Source of the DNA: Ferruginibacter sp.
GTDB lineage: Bacteria > Bacteroidota > Bacteroidia > Chitinophagales > Chitinophagaceae
Assembly: GCA_017983695.1 (NCBI GenBank)
Contig: JAGOAX010000016.1
Coordinates: forward strand, 1 to 61,140
Direction: 5' to 3'
Length of the DNA: 61,140 bases
Shown one piece after another: positions 52,064 to 61,140 of the stretch (its first letter is position 1; every line of letters begins with the position of its first letter). The translations under genes were made by a program, and so were the position numbers. A model generated the notes under the pieces. It worked only from the letters and a program-made list of their open reading frames with translations, was not told where the DNA came from and made no database searches.

Positions 52064-52600
52064 ACAAAATATCAGGTAAAATTAACACATGTGGTTTGTA
52101 TTTGATCATTATTAAAACCTGAAATAATATAAGCAGGTTAAAAAACTGATCTTAAAATTGGTCGAAAATATTTTTTGCAAAAAATTTTAAAAAAAAATTT
52201 TTTTTCGAAAAATAATTTACCAGCTATTAAATATCTCAGTTTAAACAACGATTTTTTTAGGGTTAAAAAAATCAATAACCTTATGCCGTATAAATATCCT
52301 TTTATAAACAGGGTTTTTTATATGTCAAACATTTTAAATTTAACTTAAACTGTTTTTTTGCTATTTTATTGTACTTCACAAGAATAATCTGCCCGTAATT
52401 AATCAAAAAAAACAAACATTTTATAAACACCATGTTAGTAAAAACAATTTAGCATGAAATTTGCCAATCAATGGAAACAAATCTAATATTCTTAATTTGA
52501 ACCGTGATAATTTTTCTGGGATTACTATAAACAATAAAGCGGGGATCCCCTCGTTACTCATAGTGGAATCCACTGAAAAATATCCAATAATAAATATCCT
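52064..52600. other. 537-base AT-rich gap between divergent surface genes
   Basis: No protein or RNA gene is evident. The stretch 52180-52260 is almost pure A/T. It must contain the divergent promoters of the GMC/Tat operon and the adhesin gene, although no TAnnTTTG box is convincing. Two small palindromes lie close to the adhesin start (see 52541-52574). Confidence 0.5.
52541..52574 (+). promoter_or_regulatory. Two small palindromes in the adhesin 5' region
   Basis: GGGGATCCCC (52541-52550) and AGTGGAATCCACT (52562-52574) lie in tandem 27-60 bases before the start codon. They could be mRNA hairpins that modulate translation or operator sites. Function is unproven. Confidence 0.35.
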
Positions 52601-55600
52601 ATGAAAGTAATTCTATTTTTCCTTTCGCTTTGCCTATCTACTATTTCGCAAGCAGCAACTTATTACATCAGTCCTTCTGGTAACGATGCCACGGGAAATG
52701 GTACGGCAGCCAATCCATGGAAAACTTTGGCCAAAGCCACTTCTACAGTAACCACCTTCGGTGACATCATTCATGTTAACGCAGGTACTTATACAGAGAC
52801 AACGAAAAGCAACCTCGCAAGGGGTGTAAGCATTGAAGGAGCAGGTTTCGCTACCACGATAATAAAAAGTAACATTACCGGCCAGTGGTCAACATTGTTA
52901 CAGCTTGATTCTCCGCAGGACACCAATGGCGGTCAATCTATATCAGGTGTTACACTTGATGGTCAATATGTAAACGAAACCAACAATAAAACCTGGATCG
53001 CAATCTGGATCAGCGGAAGAAGTAATGTGATCATTCACGATTGCCAGATCATCAATTTCAGGGATCGTGGTGTAATCTTTGATGGTAATGACGCCACTGA
53101 CCCTCATGCTGATCCTGGTCATCATGCAACAGGTAATAAATTTTATAACAATACTGTTTTAAACTCTGCTGCCGGAACAGGAAATTATGGCGCAGGATTA
53201 TTGAATATTGGTGGACAGTTGGGCATGGAGATCTACAATAACACCATGATCCAGGATCAACGTGTGAATTTTAAAAATGGCTGGCCTATTAAATATTGGG
53301 ATGAAGGTTGGTTAAGAGGCGTAAAGATTTATAATAACACCCTGGTAAAAGCTCCTTATGTAGGAACATACCCAGGAGAGAATGGCGACTGGGATTTTGC
53401 GATCGAGTTCTTTAATATCACGGGACTGGAAATCTATAACAACAACATCCAGGGTAGCATTGATCTCAATTATAATTATAAAACTACTTACGCTTTTTCT
53501 GCATGGATACATCACAACACAATAAGCCATCCCGTACAAAATACAAAAGTAGAGGGGGCTATCGTACTTGAATTCAGGACAGAATCGATCCTTATTGAAA
53601 ATAACATTATCAATAACAAAACTTATGGTATTACTTTTAACACCAGGGGTGTTAATAATTCCGGCGGTAATAACCCGGCCCCAGGTGGCACACCTGTGGG
53701 AGGGTACAGTTATTTAGTAAACAATGTTATCAGAAATAACCTGTTCACCAATATGTATAGTGGTAGCGGTATTGGAAACCGCTTTGCCATTGGTGCAATT
53801 TCTGAAGGTACCGATGACCCACAAATAAATAACCTTCAGATATACAATAATACCATTGTGGCTGCAACCGGTAATCCGATTGGGCAAGCTATTGAATTTA
53901 CCTCTCACCAGAATGGTAATATCAACGGGATGTATATCAGGAATAATATTGCAACAGGTTTTAGCGGTGCATGGCTTCTGGCTAATGCTGCCCCTGTTCA
54001 GTCCAATGTTCTCATAACACATAATGATGGCTACCAGAATGGTAATAATAATCCAAGCTGGCAAGGTGCTACAATAAACAATAATATGACTTCTAATCCC
54101 CTGTTTATTGGAAATGGAAATTATACCTTACAAGCCACTTCGCCGGTAATAGATAAAGGGATTAATGTTGGTTTACCTTATAGCGGTGCTGCTCCGGATA
54201 TGGGATATGCAGAATATGCCAGTGGTGGTAATGCATCTCCAACTGCAAATGCTGGAGCCGACCAAACAATTACACTACCAACCAGCACCGTTAATCTTAC
54301 CGGTTCTGGTACTGATCCGGATGGAACAATTACTACTTATGCTTGGACAAAAATTTCAGGACCAACTGCCGGTACTATCACTAACCCCGCTGCTGCTGCT
54401 ACTTCAGTTACTGCACTGGTTGCTGGTATTTATAGATTTGAATTAAGAGTTACTGATAATAATGGAGCAACCGATACAGACACCATGCAGGTTACGGTTA
54501 ATGCTGCTGCTAATATTGCTCCTACCGCTAATGCAGGTCTCGATCAATCTATAACATTACCTACAAACAATGCAAACCTTTCGGGCAGCGGTACGGATGT
54601 TGATGGTACAATTGCAACTTATGCATGGACAAAAATTGCTGGACCAACAGCTGGTACTATTACTAATCCTGCCAGTGCTGTTACTTCGGTTACGGCGTTG
54701 GTTGCCGGTGTTTATAGATTTGAATTAAGAGTTACTGATAATAATGGAGCTACTGATACGGATACCATGCAGGTTACCGTTAATACTGCTGCTAACATTA
54801 CTCCAATCGCTAATGCAGGTCTCGATCAATCTATAATATTACCTACAAACACTGCAAACCTTTCCGGCAGTGGTACGGATGTTGATGGTACAATTGCAAC
54901 TTATGCATGGACGAAAATTTCAGGGCCAACTGCCGGTACTATCACTAACCCCGCTGCTGCTGCTACTTCGGTTACAGCATTGGTTGCCGGTGTTTATAGA
55001 TTTGAATTAAGAGTTACTGATAATAATGGCGCTACCGATACAGACACCATGCAGGTTACAGTTAATATAGCCGCCAATATTGTTCCCACTGCTAATGCAG
55101 GGGTGGATCAAACGATTACTTTGCCAACTAATGCCGTAATCCTTTCTGGTAACGGTACTGATATAGATGGTATTATCACCAATTACAACTGGACAAAAAT
55201 TTCAGGACCTGCTGCTGGTATTATTACCAATCCGACCACTGCTGCTACTTCTGTTACAAATTTGGTTGCCGGTGTCTATAGATTTGAATTAAGAGTTACT
55301 GATAATAATGGAGCTACCGATACAGATACCATGCAGGTTACTGTTAATGTTGCAGGTAATATTGCTCCTACTGCAAATGCAGGGGCTGACCAGAGCGTTA
55401 CTTTACCCACTAATTCTGTAATTCTTTCGGGTAGTGGTACGGATGTTGACGGCACAATTACTGCTTATGCATGGACAAAAATAGCTGGACCTGCTACTGG
55501 TACTATTACCAATCCGACCACTGCTGCTACTTCTGTTACAGGTTTGGTTGCCGGTGTCTATAGATTTGAATTAACTGTTACTGATAATAATGGTGCTACT

Positions 55601-58447
55601 GATACGGATACCATGCAGGTTACTGTTAATGTTGCAGGTAATATTGCTCCTACTGCAAATGCAGGGGCTAACCAGAGCATTACTTTACCTACAAATTCTG
55701 TAATTCTTTCAGGAAGTGGTACTGATGTAGACGGTACAATTACAGCTTATACCTGGACAAAAATTACTGGACCTGCCACAGGTACTATTACCAACCCAAC
55801 TACTGCAGCAACTTCTGTTACAGGCCTGATTGCAGGTGTCTATAGATTTGAATTAACTGTTACTGATAATAATGGTGCTACTGATACAGATACCATGCAG
55901 GTTACTGTTAATGTTGCAGGTAATATTGCTCCAACTGCAAATGCAGGAGCTGACCAATCAATAGCACTACCAACTACTACAGCAAATCTTTTAGGTAGTG
56001 GAATTGATCCTGATGGTACCATTACTGCATATGCCTGGACAAAAATTGCTGGACCTGCCGCAGGTACTATTACCAACCCAAACACTGCTGCAACTTCTGT
56101 TACAGGTTTGGTTACCGGTATTTATAGGTTTGAATTAAGAGTTACTGATAATAATGGAGCAACCGATACAGATACCATGCAGGTTACTGTTAACGCTGCT
56201 GCCAATATCGCTCCAATCGCTAATGCAGGAGCTGACCAAACTATTACTTTACCCACTAACTCTGTAATTCTTTCTGGAAACGGTACTGATCCGGATGGAA
56301 CAATTACCGCATACAGCTGGGCAAAAATTTCTGGGCCTGTTGCTGGCACTATCACTAATCCGAATGTTGCCGCAACTTTTGTTACTGGTCTGGCTGCTGG
56401 TATTTATACGTTTGAACTAAGAGTTACTGACAACAATGGAGCAACCGATACGGACACCATACAGGTTACCGTTAATGTCGCTTCCGGAAATATTGCTCCT
56501 ACGGCAAATGCAGGGGCTGACCAGAGTATTACTTTACCTCTTAACATAGTAATTCTTTCTGGTAACGGTAGTGATGCTGACGGAACAATTACTGGATATG
56601 CATGGACAAAAATTGCCGGACCAGCTTCAGGCGCCATCACTAACCCAACTACAGCTGCAACTTCTGTTACTGGTTTGGCTGCTGGTGTTTACAGGTTTGA
56701 ATTAAGGGTTACTGATAATAACGGCGCAATTGATACAGATACTATGCAGGTTACGGTTAACGCTGCTGTAGGAAATATCGCTCCTGTTGCAAATGCAGGT
56801 GCTGACCAGAGTATTACATTACCTGTTAACACAGTAATTCTTTCTGGTAGCGGTACTGATGCTGATGGAACAATTAATGGATATACATGGACAAAAATTG
56901 CTGGACCAGCTTCAGGCACCATCACTAACCCAACTACAGCTGCAACTTCTGTTACAGCTCTGGTTGCAGGTGTTTACAGGTTTGAATTAAGGGTTACTGA
57001 TAATAACGGCGCAATTGATACAGATACCATGCAGGTAACAGTTAATACTGCTGCTGCCAATATTGCTCCTACTGCAAATGCTGGAGCCGATCAGGCTATT
57101 ACTTTACCTGTTAACTCTGTAATTCTTTCAGGTAGTGGTACTGATCCCGACGGAACTATTGCTGCATATGCATGGACAAAAATTTCAGGACCTGCTGCTG
57201 GTACTATCACTAACCCAACTACCGCCGCTAGCTCTGTTACAGGTTTGGTTGCAGGCATCTATAGGTTTGAATTAAAAGTTACCGATAATAATGGCGCTAC
57301 TGATACAGATACTATGCAGGTTACAGTTAACGCTGCTGCTGCCAATATTCCTCCAACTGCAAATGCAGGAACCGATCAGAGTATTACTTTACCTGTTAAC
57401 TCTGTAATTCTTTCAGGTAGTGGTAGCGATCCGGACGGAACTATTGCTGCATATGCATGGACAAAAATTTCAGGCCCTGCTACTGGTACTATCACTAACC
57501 CAACTACCGCTGCAACTTCTGTTACAGGTTTGGTTGCAGGTATTTACAGGTTTGAATTAAAAGTTACCGATAATAATGGTGCTATCGATACGGATACCAT
57601 GCAGGTAGTTGTTTTTGCTCCCAATATTGCTCCAACTGCAAATGCAGGTCTTGATCAATCAATAACATTACCAACAAACAGTACAAATCTTTTGGGCAGT
57701 GGTAATGACCCTGATGGAACCATTATTGCATACGCATGGACAAAAATTTCAGGCCCCACTGCCGGCACTATAACTAACCCTGCGACTGCTACTACTTCCA
57801 TTACAGGATTGGTTGCAGGTATTTACAGGTTTGCATTAAGAGTTACAGATAATAATGGCGCAACTGATACAGATACTATGCAGGTTACGGTTAATCCTGA
57901 CAATATTGCTCCTACTGCAAATGCAGGTCCCGATCAAACAATAATACTACCGGCAAATAATGTTACTCTTAATGGAAGCGGAACCGATGTAGATGGAACT
58001 ATTACTGCATATGCATGGAGGCAAATAGGTGGTCCTGCTGATAAGCTCACATCTATCAATACGGCAACTACAGTTTTACAAAATCTGGTTGATGGCATTT
58101 ATCAATTTGAGCTTACTGTTACAGATAACAAAGGTGCTACAGGAAAAGACACTGTAAGTATTATTGCTAAACAGGAAATTGCACCTTCACAAAACAGTAT
58201 TAATGTTTATCCTAACCCCGTAATTGACTTTACAACATTGGAAATAAACACAACTAACAATAAATCGGGGATGCTGATTGTTGTTACCGATTTACAAGGA
58301 CGGGTTGTTTATACAAAACAAATACCTGCCGGCAGATACAGCATCAAGGAAAGAATCAACATGAGTAGTTTTGCTAAAAGCATGTATCTAATCACTGTTC
58401 ATTTTAGCAGCCAGGATAAACATACATTAAAAACTATAAAGAATTAA
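52601..58447 (+). CDS. Giant surface protein: beta-helix, 14 PKD-like repeats, T9SS sorting domain
   Basis: A 1948-residue protein. Residues 1-18 form a signal peptide. A parallel beta-helix covers about 20-540 (YYISPSGNDATGNGTAANPW and repeated IYNN/IENN turns). Fourteen tandem PKD-type beta-sandwich repeats of 93-95 residues follow (about 543-1856). Each opens with IAPTANAGADQSITLP and ends with VTDNNGATDTDTMQVTVN. The last 85 residues are a type IX secretion sorting domain (INVYPNPVIDFTTLEI, ending in basic residues). It is therefore exported by T9SS and displayed or released. The beta-helix may bind or cut a polysaccharide, and the PKD stalk should hold it away from the cell. No catalytic residues can be assigned by eye. 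Confidence 0.92.
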   Translation: MKVILFFLSLCLSTISQAATYYISPSGNDATGNGTAANPWKTLAKATSTVTTFGDIIHVNAGTYTETTKSNLARGVSIEGAGFATTIIKSNITGQWSTLLQLDSPQDTNGGQSISGVTLDGQYVNETNNKTWIAIWISGRSNVIIHDCQIINFRDRGVIFDGNDATDPHADPGHHATGNKFYNNTVLNSAAGTGNYGAGLLNIGGQLGMEIYNNTMIQDQRVNFKNGWPIKYWDEGWLRGVKIYNNTLVKAPYVGTYPGENGDWDFAIEFFNITGLEIYNNNIQGSIDLNYNYKTTYAFSAWIHHNTISHPVQNTKVEGAIVLEFRTESILIENNIINNKTYGITFNTRGVNNSGGNNPAPGGTPVGGYSYLVNNVIRNNLFTNMYSGSGIGNRFAIGAISEGTDDPQINNLQIYNNTIVAATGNPIGQAIEFTSHQNGNINGMYIRNNIATGFSGAWLLANAAPVQSNVLITHNDGYQNGNNNPSWQGATINNNMTSNPLFIGNGNYTLQATSPVIDKGINVGLPYSGAAPDMGYAEYASGGNASPTANAGADQTITLPTSTVNLTGSGTDPDGTITTYAWTKISGPTAGTITNPAAAATSVTALVAGIYRFELRVTDNNGATDTDTMQVTVNAAANIAPTANAGLDQSITLPTNNANLSGSGTDVDGTIATYAWTKIAGPTAGTITNPASAVTSVTALVAGVYRFELRVTDNNGATDTDTMQVTVNTAANITPIANAGLDQSIILPTNTANLSGSGTDVDGTIATYAWTKISGPTAGTITNPAAAATSVTALVAGVYRFELRVTDNNGATDTDTMQVTVNIAANIVPTANAGVDQTITLPTNAVILSGNGTDIDGIITNYNWTKISGPAAGIITNPTTAATSVTNLVAGVYRFELRVTDNNGATDTDTMQVTVNVAGNIAPTANAGADQSVTLPTNSVILSGSGTDVDGTITAYAWTKIAGPATGTITNPTTAATSVTGLVAGVYRFELTVTDNNGATDTDTMQVTVNVAGNIAPTANAGANQSITLPTNSVILSGSGTDVDGTITAYTWTKITGPATGTITNPTTAATSVTGLIAGVYRFELTVTDNNGATDTDTMQVTVNVAGNIAPTANAGADQSIALPTTTANLLGSGIDPDGTITAYAWTKIAGPAAGTITNPNTAATSVTGLVTGIYRFELRVTDNNGATDTDTMQVTVNAAANIAPIANAGADQTITLPTNSVILSGNGTDPDGTITAYSWAKISGPVAGTITNPNVAATFVTGLAAGIYTFELRVTDNNGATDTDTIQVTVNVASGNIAPTANAGADQSITLPLNIVILSGNGSDADGTITGYAWTKIAGPASGAITNPTTAATSVTGLAAGVYRFELRVTDNNGAIDTDTMQVTVNAAVGNIAPVANAGADQSITLPVNTVILSGSGTDADGTINGYTWTKIAGPASGTITNPTTAATSVTALVAGVYRFELRVTDNNGAIDTDTMQVTVNTAAANIAPTANAGADQAITLPVNSVILSGSGTDPDGTIAAYAWTKISGPAAGTITNPTTAASSVTGLVAGIYRFELKVTDNNGATDTDTMQVTVNAAAANIPPTANAGTDQSITLPVNSVILSGSGSDPDGTIAAYAWTKISGPATGTITNPTTAATSVTGLVAGIYRFELKVTDNNGAIDTDTMQVVVFAPNIAPTANAGLDQSITLPTNSTNLLGSGNDPDGTIIAYAWTKISGPTAGTITNPATATTSITGLVAGIYRFALRVTDNNGATDTDTMQVTVNPDNIAPTANAGPDQTIILPANNVTLNGSGTDVDGTITAYAWRQIGGPADKLTSINTATTVLQNLVDGIYQFELTVTDNKGATGKDTVSIIAKQEIAPSQNSINVYPNPVIDFTTLEINTTNNKSGMLIVVTDLQGRVVYTKQIPAGRYSIKERINMSSFAKSMYLITVHFSSQDKHTLKTIKN
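54230..58170 (+). repeat. 14 tandem DNA repeats coding for PKD-like domains
   Basis: The PTANAG-type codons of successive units start at 54239, 54521, 54803, 55085, 55367, 55649, 55931, 56213, 56498, 56783, 57068, 57353, 57632 and 57911. Period is 282 bases for seven intervals, 285 for four and 279 for two, always a multiple of three. Many neighbours are nearly identical at DNA level (for example units 5 and 6), so the array has expanded recently by recombination. Confidence 0.9.
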
Positions 58448-58754
58448 AATAAGTTATTTGACCATAAAAAAGCCGCCTCTTAGGCGGCTTTTTTATGGTC
58501 TGTACTACAAATACAATCCTCTTTTATTATAATATTTTCTTCTTTACCCCCCCCTAATTTAGCAACCTGTATTGATTTTTTGCTTTATCAAGATTAAAAT
58601 TTAGTTGAAATATTAATGATTTCCGACTACCTTTATAGACGATTTTACAAAATAATACTCGTTGATTTCATTACTTAAAATATATTTTTTGTAAATTTCG
58701 CCTCAACCACAACGATTAAAAAATTAAATCTACATACCAAAAAAGACACAGAAT
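58448..58754 (+). other. Gap between the two T9SS cargo genes
   Basis: It contains the adhesin terminator, a run of eight C residues at 58547-58554 and a weak TAAATTTC promoter-like box near 58692. No further gene is seen. Confidence 0.5.
58461..58499. terminator. Strong terminator after the adhesin gene
   Basis: An 18-bp perfect stem (ACCATAAAAAAGCCGCCT and complement) with a 3-nt loop and an internal T run, 13 bases past the stop codon. Confidence 0.85.
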
Positions 58755-61049
58755 ATGAAACAAATGCTACTCAACTACAAGACATTTGCTACTATAATAA
58801 TGATAGCAGCTCTGTTAACACTAAACACAACTACAACTTTTGCTGCACTTAAAACCTGGAATGGTGGCCTTGGTGGTGGTAAAAACTGGACAACTGGAGC
58901 AAACTGGACCCCCGCAGGAGCTCCTGCTGCTGCCGATGATGTTCTTTTTAACACGACCGGAGTAATAACTTTTTCAACAATGCCGGCAAGTGGTTCATAC
59001 GCTTCTTTAGAAATTTCTAATGGTGCAGTTGTAACTTTCGTTGGCGGTGCAGCTTGCACTTTAACGCTTGGAAGCGTAGGTGCCGACCCTGATTTTTTTG
59101 TAGCTGGTGGTGGCTCATCGCTTACACTGGGAACTAATGTAAGTATAATTTTAGCTGCAAATGCTACAGCAAATATCAGTGGTGATTTTATTATAAATAT
59201 CGGCCGTATTTTTGATGCAACTGCAGCTGGTGTTGTTACAAATGTATTTGGGACAATTGACAACGCTGGTACAGTTAATGGCACTCTAAGTACATTAACA
59301 TTTCAAAATGGTTGTGCCTATGTTCATAATCAGGATGGTGGAACCATACCAACTGCTACCTGGAACACTACATCATTGTGTAGTATCACTGGTTTGATAG
59401 CGCTGCATCCGGCAGGAGGAAACCAGGCTTTTGGTAATCTTACTTATAATTGCCTGGGCATGAATACCAACCTTACTATGGCAAATGGTGTTTCTGTAGC
59501 CAACGATTTTACAATAAGCAATACCGGATCGGCACGTTTGTTAATGACTAACGGATCTTTTACTGTAGGTAGAGATATTGACTTGCAGGCAAACTTTACA
59601 GTGTCTGGTACAACCGACAGAACGCTAACAGTAGTGAGAGATGTTGCTATATCAGGCGGTGGAAATCTTGATCTTTGCAGCGGAGCTGGAGGTAATATTG
59701 GAACATTGAACATAGGCGGTAATTTAACCAGCTTTGGCGCTATTACAGAAACAGGAACAGGAACTGGTGCCATAAATTTTAATGGCAGCACTGCTCAAAA
59801 CTTTAACCAATCTGGAGCACTTGTAAATGACGTTAATATTAATATTAATAATTCTGCTGGCGGCGTTACGGTTACAAATGCAGCAACTACTTTACCCGGT
59901 TCTTTAACGCTTACAAATGGTATATTGAGTATTCCGGCACCCAATATTTTAACTATTGCAAACGGCAATGTTATTGGTGGAACTGGTTTTGGAGCAACCA
60001 AGCATATAGCAACCGGGGTAGCAGGTGCAACACAAGGTTTTTTACGTGTTGATAATTTTGCGGTTTCTACACCATATGTTTTCCCTGTTGGTACAGGTAC
60101 TTTGTATTTACCTGTAACACTTAACTCTGCCAATACCCTTGCAAATAATACTTTTAGTGTTGCGGCTTTTAATGGTGCTACAACAAATGGTTTACCAAAT
60201 GGACCTGCATTTACCCTTGCTCAAAAAGATAAAATTGTAGATGCTGTTTTTACTGTAAATTATAATGGTGCCGGTAGCCCTACAGCACCAGCGGCTGTTA
60301 CAATGACATTAGGATGGGATGCATCTTTAGAAGGTGCTTCATTCAGCATTTTCACCCCATCGCAAATTGGTATAGCGCATTGGGACAATCCAAACTGGGG
60401 CAATTGTTTTGGTACTGGTGATAATGGGGGCAATTTTGCAACCCGTACAGGAGTTACTTTATTTTCTCCTTTTGCCGTAGGCGGCACACCAAATGTATTA
60501 CCTGTTAAATTCAGCTACCTGAATGCTTCGAAAGGAAATGGATATAATACATTAAATTGGAAAGCTGAATGTACAGGTGCCGAACTTTCCTATGTTATTG
60601 AACGTTCAACTGATGGTAGAAACTTTGTTGCCATCAATACCATTGCAGCAAGCCAGGTAACATGTACACAACCCTTCAGCTATAATGATAATACTGTTTT
60701 ATCAGGTGCTGTTTTTTATAGAGTAAAAGTTATCAATGTTGATGGTATCAGTATCAATTCAGGCATAGTTAAAGTAGGTGCCCAGGCCGCAGATATTCGC
60801 CTTGCAGGTATTTTACCTAATCCTGTAAGCAACACTGCTCAATTAAGTATCACCATTGCTAAAAAAGATAAAGTTGAATTGGCAATTATTTCTCCTGAAG
60901 GTAAAGTGGTATACAGAAATGTGCTTCAACTGCAGGCAGGTTCAAGTATAGTTCCTTTAGAAATTACAAATCTTTCAAAAGGCACTTATATCCTGAGAGG
61001 AGTTTTTGGAGATGGTCAAATTAGCCATATTAAATTTGTAAAGCAATAA
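58755..61049 (+). CDS. Secreted T9SS cargo protein with beta-solenoid and FN3-like parts
   Basis: A 764-residue protein. A signal peptide (about 1-30, ending TTTFAA) is followed by a Gly/Thr/Asn-rich beta-repeat region (about 32-500). This opens with KTWNGGLGGGKNWTTGANWT and continues with short strands such as LTLTNGILSIPAPNILTIAN, of the kind found in surface autotransporter-like proteins of Bacteroidota. A fibronectin-III-like domain covers about 590-675 (NTLNWKAECTGAELSYVIERSTDGRNF). The end is a type IX sorting domain (LAGILPNPVSNTAQLSITI, ending FVKQ). No enzyme motif is seen; an adhesin or matrix role is likely. Confidence 0.88.
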   Translation: MKQMLLNYKTFATIIMIAALLTLNTTTTFAALKTWNGGLGGGKNWTTGANWTPAGAPAAADDVLFNTTGVITFSTMPASGSYASLEISNGAVVTFVGGAACTLTLGSVGADPDFFVAGGGSSLTLGTNVSIILAANATANISGDFIINIGRIFDATAAGVVTNVFGTIDNAGTVNGTLSTLTFQNGCAYVHNQDGGTIPTATWNTTSLCSITGLIALHPAGGNQAFGNLTYNCLGMNTNLTMANGVSVANDFTISNTGSARLLMTNGSFTVGRDIDLQANFTVSGTTDRTLTVVRDVAISGGGNLDLCSGAGGNIGTLNIGGNLTSFGAITETGTGTGAINFNGSTAQNFNQSGALVNDVNININNSAGGVTVTNAATTLPGSLTLTNGILSIPAPNILTIANGNVIGGTGFGATKHIATGVAGATQGFLRVDNFAVSTPYVFPVGTGTLYLPVTLNSANTLANNTFSVAAFNGATTNGLPNGPAFTLAQKDKIVDAVFTVNYNGAGSPTAPAAVTMTLGWDASLEGASFSIFTPSQIGIAHWDNPNWGNCFGTGDNGGNFATRTGVTLFSPFAVGGTPNVLPVKFSYLNASKGNGYNTLNWKAECTGAELSYVIERSTDGRNFVAINTIAASQVTCTQPFSYNDNTVLSGAVFYRVKVINVDGISINSGIVKVGAQAADIRLAGILPNPVSNTAQLSITIAKKDKVELAIISPEGKVVYRNVLQLQAGSSIVPLEITNLSKGTYILRGVFGDGQISHIKFVKQ

Positions 61050-61064
61050 TATATTAAATATTTT

Positions 61065-61112
61065 ATCAATAAAAAAGAGCGATTCATAAATGAATCGCTC
61101 TTTTTTATTGAT
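61065..61112. terminator. Terminator after the last T9SS gene
   Basis: A perfect 22-bp stem (61065-61086 and 61091-61112) with loop TAAA and an internal run of six T residues, 15 bases past the stop codon. Confidence 0.85.
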
Positions 61113-61140
61113 ATTCAATCCTTTTTTTGTTTAATTCCGT

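Noticed and set aside
55840..56925. Series of minus-strand frames of about 78 codons at regular intervals, all ending alike
   Set aside because: They are antisense shadows of the PKD repeats, which repeat because the sense DNA repeats; no promoter or start signals.
54230..58170. Assembly artefact or internal frameshifts in the repeat array
   Set aside because: All 14 units stay in frame with period changes that are multiples of three, and each unit has its own point differences, so a simple duplication error is unlikely; collapse of extra units cannot be excluded.

Overview
The window looks like a chromosomal segment of a Bacteroidota species, most likely a Chitinophagaceae relative. The evidence is AT-rich DNA, two SusC/SusD pairs, type IX secretion sorting domains (C-terminal PNPV motifs), an UpxY-type antiterminator, Bacteroidota integrase types, and TAnnTTTG (-7) promoter boxes ahead of many housekeeping genes. 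The genus cannot be fixed from the sequence alone.

Bases 1 to about 13,760 are an integrated mobile element. Its right edge is a tyrosine integrase reading away from the 3' end of tRNA-Arg(CCU). It carries the start of a conjugation-type ATPase (cut off at base 1), an OLD-family ATPase/TOPRIM nuclease, a large serine recombinase, and a compact control region (4068-4460) with dyad repeats, a DnaA-box match and a minus-strand terminator. It also has a RuvC-fold protein that appears to have lost catalytic acids, an ArdC-type antirestriction protein, a zinc-finger/pentapeptide-repeat/coiled-coil protein, and a two-gene module of a membrane protein plus a P-loop NTPase. A 16-nt motif recurs upstream of three rightward genes or operons of the element.

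Bases 13.8-25.6 kb are core genome: a secreted VOC protein, a TPR membrane protein, a thioredoxin-like protein, a MerR regulator, an M23 peptidase, alaS (with an unusual insertion), a GNAT acetyltransferase, a PDZ protein, gatB and a TlpA-like lipoprotein. Bases 25.6-35.1 kb hold two tandem SusC/SusD nutrient-uptake pairs whose 5' regions share 45 identical bases. Bases 35.1-46.3 kb return to core functions: an MMPL/RND transporter, recO, an amidohydrolase, prfA, a DUF937-like protein, tatC, rpiB, an M28 peptidase and a deoxyhypusine-synthase-like enzyme.

Bases 46.3-61.1 kb are a surface/envelope region: an UpxY/NusG-like antiterminator, a CpsB/YwqE-type PHP phosphatase, a secreted beta-helix domain fused in frame to a complete PnuC-like vitamin transporter, a GMC oxidoreductase with a small Tat-signal partner, a 1948-residue adhesin (beta-helix plus 14 PKD-like repeats plus T9SS tail), and a second T9SS cargo protein. 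The beta-helix of the PnuC fusion and that of the adhesin are clear paralogues. Several families of intergenic palindromic repeats are scattered through the core part. The most unusual items are the beta-helix/PnuC fusion, the membrane-protein/NTPase module, the degenerate RuvC-like gene with its control region, and the shared 16-nt motif.
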